The notes under the pieces were generated by a model. The model did no database searches, was not told where the DNA came from, and saw only the letters and a program-made list of their open reading frames with translations. Of a stretch of 13,112 bases of DNA, positions 12,900 through 13,112 are shown one piece after another. Origin of the DNA: a bacterium (GTDB lineage Bacteria > CSSED10-310 > JAJRTK01); NCBI GenBank assembly GCA_024278345.1, contig JAJRTK010000418.1, forward strand, positions 1-13,112. Reading direction: 5' to 3'. Position 1 is the first letter of the stretch; every line of letters begins with the position of its first letter. A program made the position numbers and the translations under genes.

Positions 12900-13112
12900 T
12901 TAGCCGGACTTCGTGGTTTCGGGGGCCGGAGGATCCGTGGACCCCTCTGGAGCGTCATCGACGACGCTGGGAGCCGCCCATTCCTCTGGAGGCAGGGGCT
13001 TCTCCACCTTTGAAGGGCGTTCCCGGCTTGAAGGGCGCAGGGTTTTGAGAACCCAGATTTGCGCGTCTCGGAGGAGACCTGCCCTCAGGCCCAGAAAAGT
13101 CCCGCCGGCACA
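12900..13112 (-). CDS. C-terminus of an unidentified protein (5' end outside window)
   Basis: An open frame of 70 codons runs from the window edge to TAA at 12902-12900. It has no start codon inside the window, so a start-to-stop search misses it. The sequence looks coding: GTFLGLRAGLLRDAQIWVLKT could be the last amphipathic or membrane-proximal helix of a larger protein. It is followed by a charged, Pro-rich tail (KVEKPLPPEEW, then EGSTDPPAPETTKSG) typical of a disordered cytoplasmic C-terminus. The GLRAGLLRDA segment recalls C-terminal helices of family 2 glycosyltransferases, but this is too little to name it. It is on the same strand as the three genes downstream and 198 bp from the sulfatase-like start, so it may belong to the same group. 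Confidence 0.6.
   Translation of the reverse strand, partial: CAGGTFLGLRAGLLRDAQIWVLKTLRPSSRERPSKVEKPLPPEEWAAPSVVDDAPEGSTDPPAPETTKSG

Overview
The window is GC-rich (roughly 60% by eye) and reads as bacterial chromosome. It has a housekeeping block (dnaX-ybaB-recR) followed by accessory membrane and cell-envelope genes. Family composition points to a Gram-negative, deltaproteobacteria-like or related uncultured lineage. The clues are a MEMO-like protein with an N-terminal extension, a TMTC-like integral membrane glycosyltransferase, a Pro-Thr-rich exported protein with a membrane-anchor tail, and a GTGILPV-type dispersed repeat. The sequence does not allow a narrower assignment. I see no tRNA, rRNA, CRISPR array, insertion sequence or phage gene.

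Layout. (1) 1-1961, plus strand: the 3' part of dnaX, then ybaB and recR, the widely conserved replication/recombination cluster. (2) 1958-5162, minus strand: an exported beta-propeller-like protein whose stop codon overlaps that of recR inside a shared TTAA, preceded by a MEMO/AmmeMemoRadiSam-B-like gene. (3) 5163-5538: a 376-bp divergent intergenic region. It carries a convincing plus-strand Rho-independent terminator with no gene before it, so it may hold a small RNA or an attenuated leader. (4) 5539-6912, plus strand: a protein joining a degenerate nucleotidyltransferase-like region, a hydrophobic segment and left-handed beta-helix (hexapeptide) repeats. (5) 7034-13112, minus strand, probably transcribed right to left: the C-terminus of an unidentified protein cut by the window edge, a membrane-anchored alkaline-phosphatase-superfamily ('sulfatase') protein, a condensation/wax-synthase-like acyltransferase, and a GT-C integral membrane glycosyltransferase.

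How the genes may work together. Regions 4 and 5 hold a possible sugar-nucleotide or acyl-transfer protein, a polyprenyl-sugar-type membrane glycosyltransferase, an acyltransferase, and a periplasmic phospho-transferase/hydrolase whose catalytic residue is Thr rather than the Cys/Ser of true sulfatases. Together they suggest modification of a surface lipid or glycan. That is an inference from family and context; no substrate can be read from the sequence.

Non-coding structure. A 48-bp dispersed repeat (39 of 48 identical) occurs twice, in opposite orientations, on either side of the sulfatase-like gene. A perfect 8-bp-arm inverted repeat of the GTGILPV type lies in frame inside the dnaX linker.
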